In this document: one piece after another, positions 13,970 through 14,557 of the stretch
Position numbering within the stretch: position 1 is the first letter of the stretch
How the letters are laid out: each line of letters starts with the position of its first letter
DNA from: DASWIV01 sp036397475
GTDB taxonomy: Bacteria > JAJVIF01 > JAPKYR01
Assembly: GCA_036397475.1 (NCBI GenBank)
Contig: DASWIV010000322.1
Location: 1 to 14,557 of the forward strand
Length of the DNA stretch: 14,557 bases
Reading direction: 5' to 3'
Made by a program: the position numbers and the translations under genes
The notes under the pieces: model-generated
The model's input: the letters and a program-made list of their open reading frames with translations, nothing else
Told to the model about the DNA's origin: nothing
Database searches by the model: none

Positions 13970-14380
13970 ATGACACCCTCAGCAGAAGCTGAAAGCCTCA
14001 TGAGGCGCGCCAGGATAAAAGTGCGCGATATGGGCGACCGTGTAGAGCGCGGGGATGTTGACCACATGATCCCCGATGCTTATAACGTCATGTTCATGGC
14101 GGCTAAGGCGGCACTGATGAAACGGGGGATCGAGGTTGCCAGCCACCGTACTGTAATGGCGGCATACCGGAAAGAATTCATAGAAAAGCGCATTATCTCG
14201 CCGGAATACGAAGGTTACCTTCAGAAAATCCAGGGTTACTGGGAACAGGAAGGAACATCCGATGCACAGGCGGTCGATGTCGCGAGGGCGGGACGGATTG
14301 TGGAAGCCACATCGAAACTTGTCGATGCGCTTGCTGAAACAATGCAGACGAACGCAGAGGAGCCATTCCGGATAAGGTAA
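13970..14380 (+). CDS. HEPN-domain-like small protein (136 aa)
   Basis: The sequence fits the helical HEPN (UPF0332-type) fold: 'DAYNVMFMAAKAALMKRGIEVASHRTV' at about residues 36-62 corresponds to the 'YYaMFhaakALL...THkgv' core, and later helices ('RIVEATSKLVDALAETM') fit the C-terminal bundle. HEPN proteins are often RNases or nucleotidyltransferase partners in toxin-antitoxin systems. Arg52-x6-His59 could count as an Rx4-6H motif, but it is not at the usual C-terminal position, so catalytic activity is doubtful. No MNT-type nucleotidyltransferase gene is adjacent. ATG 13970 has an excellent SD (AAGGAGG, 6 nt spacing). It lies 97 nt after recJ and 111 nt before apt on the same strand. Confidence 0.7.
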   Translation: MTPSAEAESLMRRARIKVRDMGDRVERGDVDHMIPDAYNVMFMAAKAALMKRGIEVASHRTVMAAYRKEFIEKRIISPEYEGYLQKIQGYWEQEGTSDAQAVDVARAGRIVEATSKLVDALAETMQTNAEEPFRIR

Positions 14381-14491
14381 CACGGCTCCGCGAATACAAA
14401 TCGAATTACCATACTCCATACCGGATACTTGACCGGGCCAATCGGTTCTATTACCCTACCCGTGCTGAAAATTCATGAACGAGGTGCGATT

Positions 14492-14557
14492 TTGGATTTA
14501 ACCCAGTTTATTCGAGACATTCCCGATTTTCCGAAAGAAGGAATAATATTCAAGGAT
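14492..14557 (+). CDS. apt: Adenine phosphoribosyltransferase, first 22 codons (cut by window end)
   Basis: Residues 'LDLTQFIRDIPDFPKEGIIF' followed by KD match the conserved N-terminus of Apt, which starts with 'IRDIPDFPKpGI.FkDITPLL'. Apt converts adenine and PRPP to AMP in purine salvage. The start is TTG 14492, with SD GAGG (14481-14484) 7 nt upstream; no ATG or GTG lies in this frame nearby. The catalytic PRPP-binding motif lies beyond the window. A weak TTGACC (14429-14434) upstream lacks a good -10, so co-transcription with the preceding genes is possible. Confidence 0.88.
   Translation, partial: MDLTQFIRDIPDFPKEGIIFKD

Noticed and set aside
1..14557. CRISPR array, transposase, phage or restriction genes
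   Set aside because: No regularly spaced repeats of CRISPR size and no coding frame with transposase, integrase, phage or restriction motifs were seen on either strand.

Overview
The window looks like chromosomal DNA of an uncultivated diderm (Gram-negative-type) bacterium. Three things point that way: two proteins with classical lipobox signal peptides, a PilB/GspE-type pilus or secretion ATPase, and household genes (recJ, apt) of bacterial type. I cannot name the phylum from sequence alone. Base composition is moderate and even. There are no rRNA or tRNA genes, no transposase and no CRISPR array.

Layout. 1-539 (+) is the 3' end of a metallophosphoesterase gene. It runs tail to tail into a small unknown gene with a C-terminal membrane anchor (541-1164, -). 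1165-1763 has no convincing gene and is built of dispersed repeats. At 1764 a good promoter starts a cobalamin (B12) riboswitch (about 1800-1950), followed by a Rho-independent terminator as expression platform (2014-2039). Downstream is one gene, a secreted beta-propeller lipoprotein (2089-3492). This is the most striking unit in the window: a B12-controlled propeller lipoprotein resembles the BtuG cobalamin-capture proteins of Bacteroidetes, but here no receptor or transporter gene lies beside it. Two hairpins (3499-3582) separate it from a convergent 881-residue lipoprotein gene with an IPT/TIG-like domain (3595-6240, -).

6447-10536 (-) looks like one transcription direction: a pilB-like ATPase, then a secreted or anchored protein with CxxC and HEHH motifs (6 nt after the pilB stop), a single-pass membrane protein, and a four-helix membrane protein. 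The last three are unrecognised. Their tight link to the ATPase suggests, but does not show, a surface or pilus-related role. Divergent from pilB is a gene for a charged, coiled-coil protein with a FlgM-like 'DQVEISNEAR' motif (10724-11482, +). The intergenic region between them contains two perfect palindromes.

11486-14557 holds a VOC-superfamily gene (-) divergent from recJ (+). recJ is followed by a HEPN-like small protein gene and then the first 22 codons of apt (adenine phosphoribosyltransferase), which is cut by the window end. recJ-apt adjacency is familiar from other bacteria; the HEPN gene between them is not part of the usual arrangement. Several promoters here seem to use an extended -10 (TGnTAnnnT). 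Two genes share a longer -10/leader motif (TGATAAAAT followed by TATGGACAGG).
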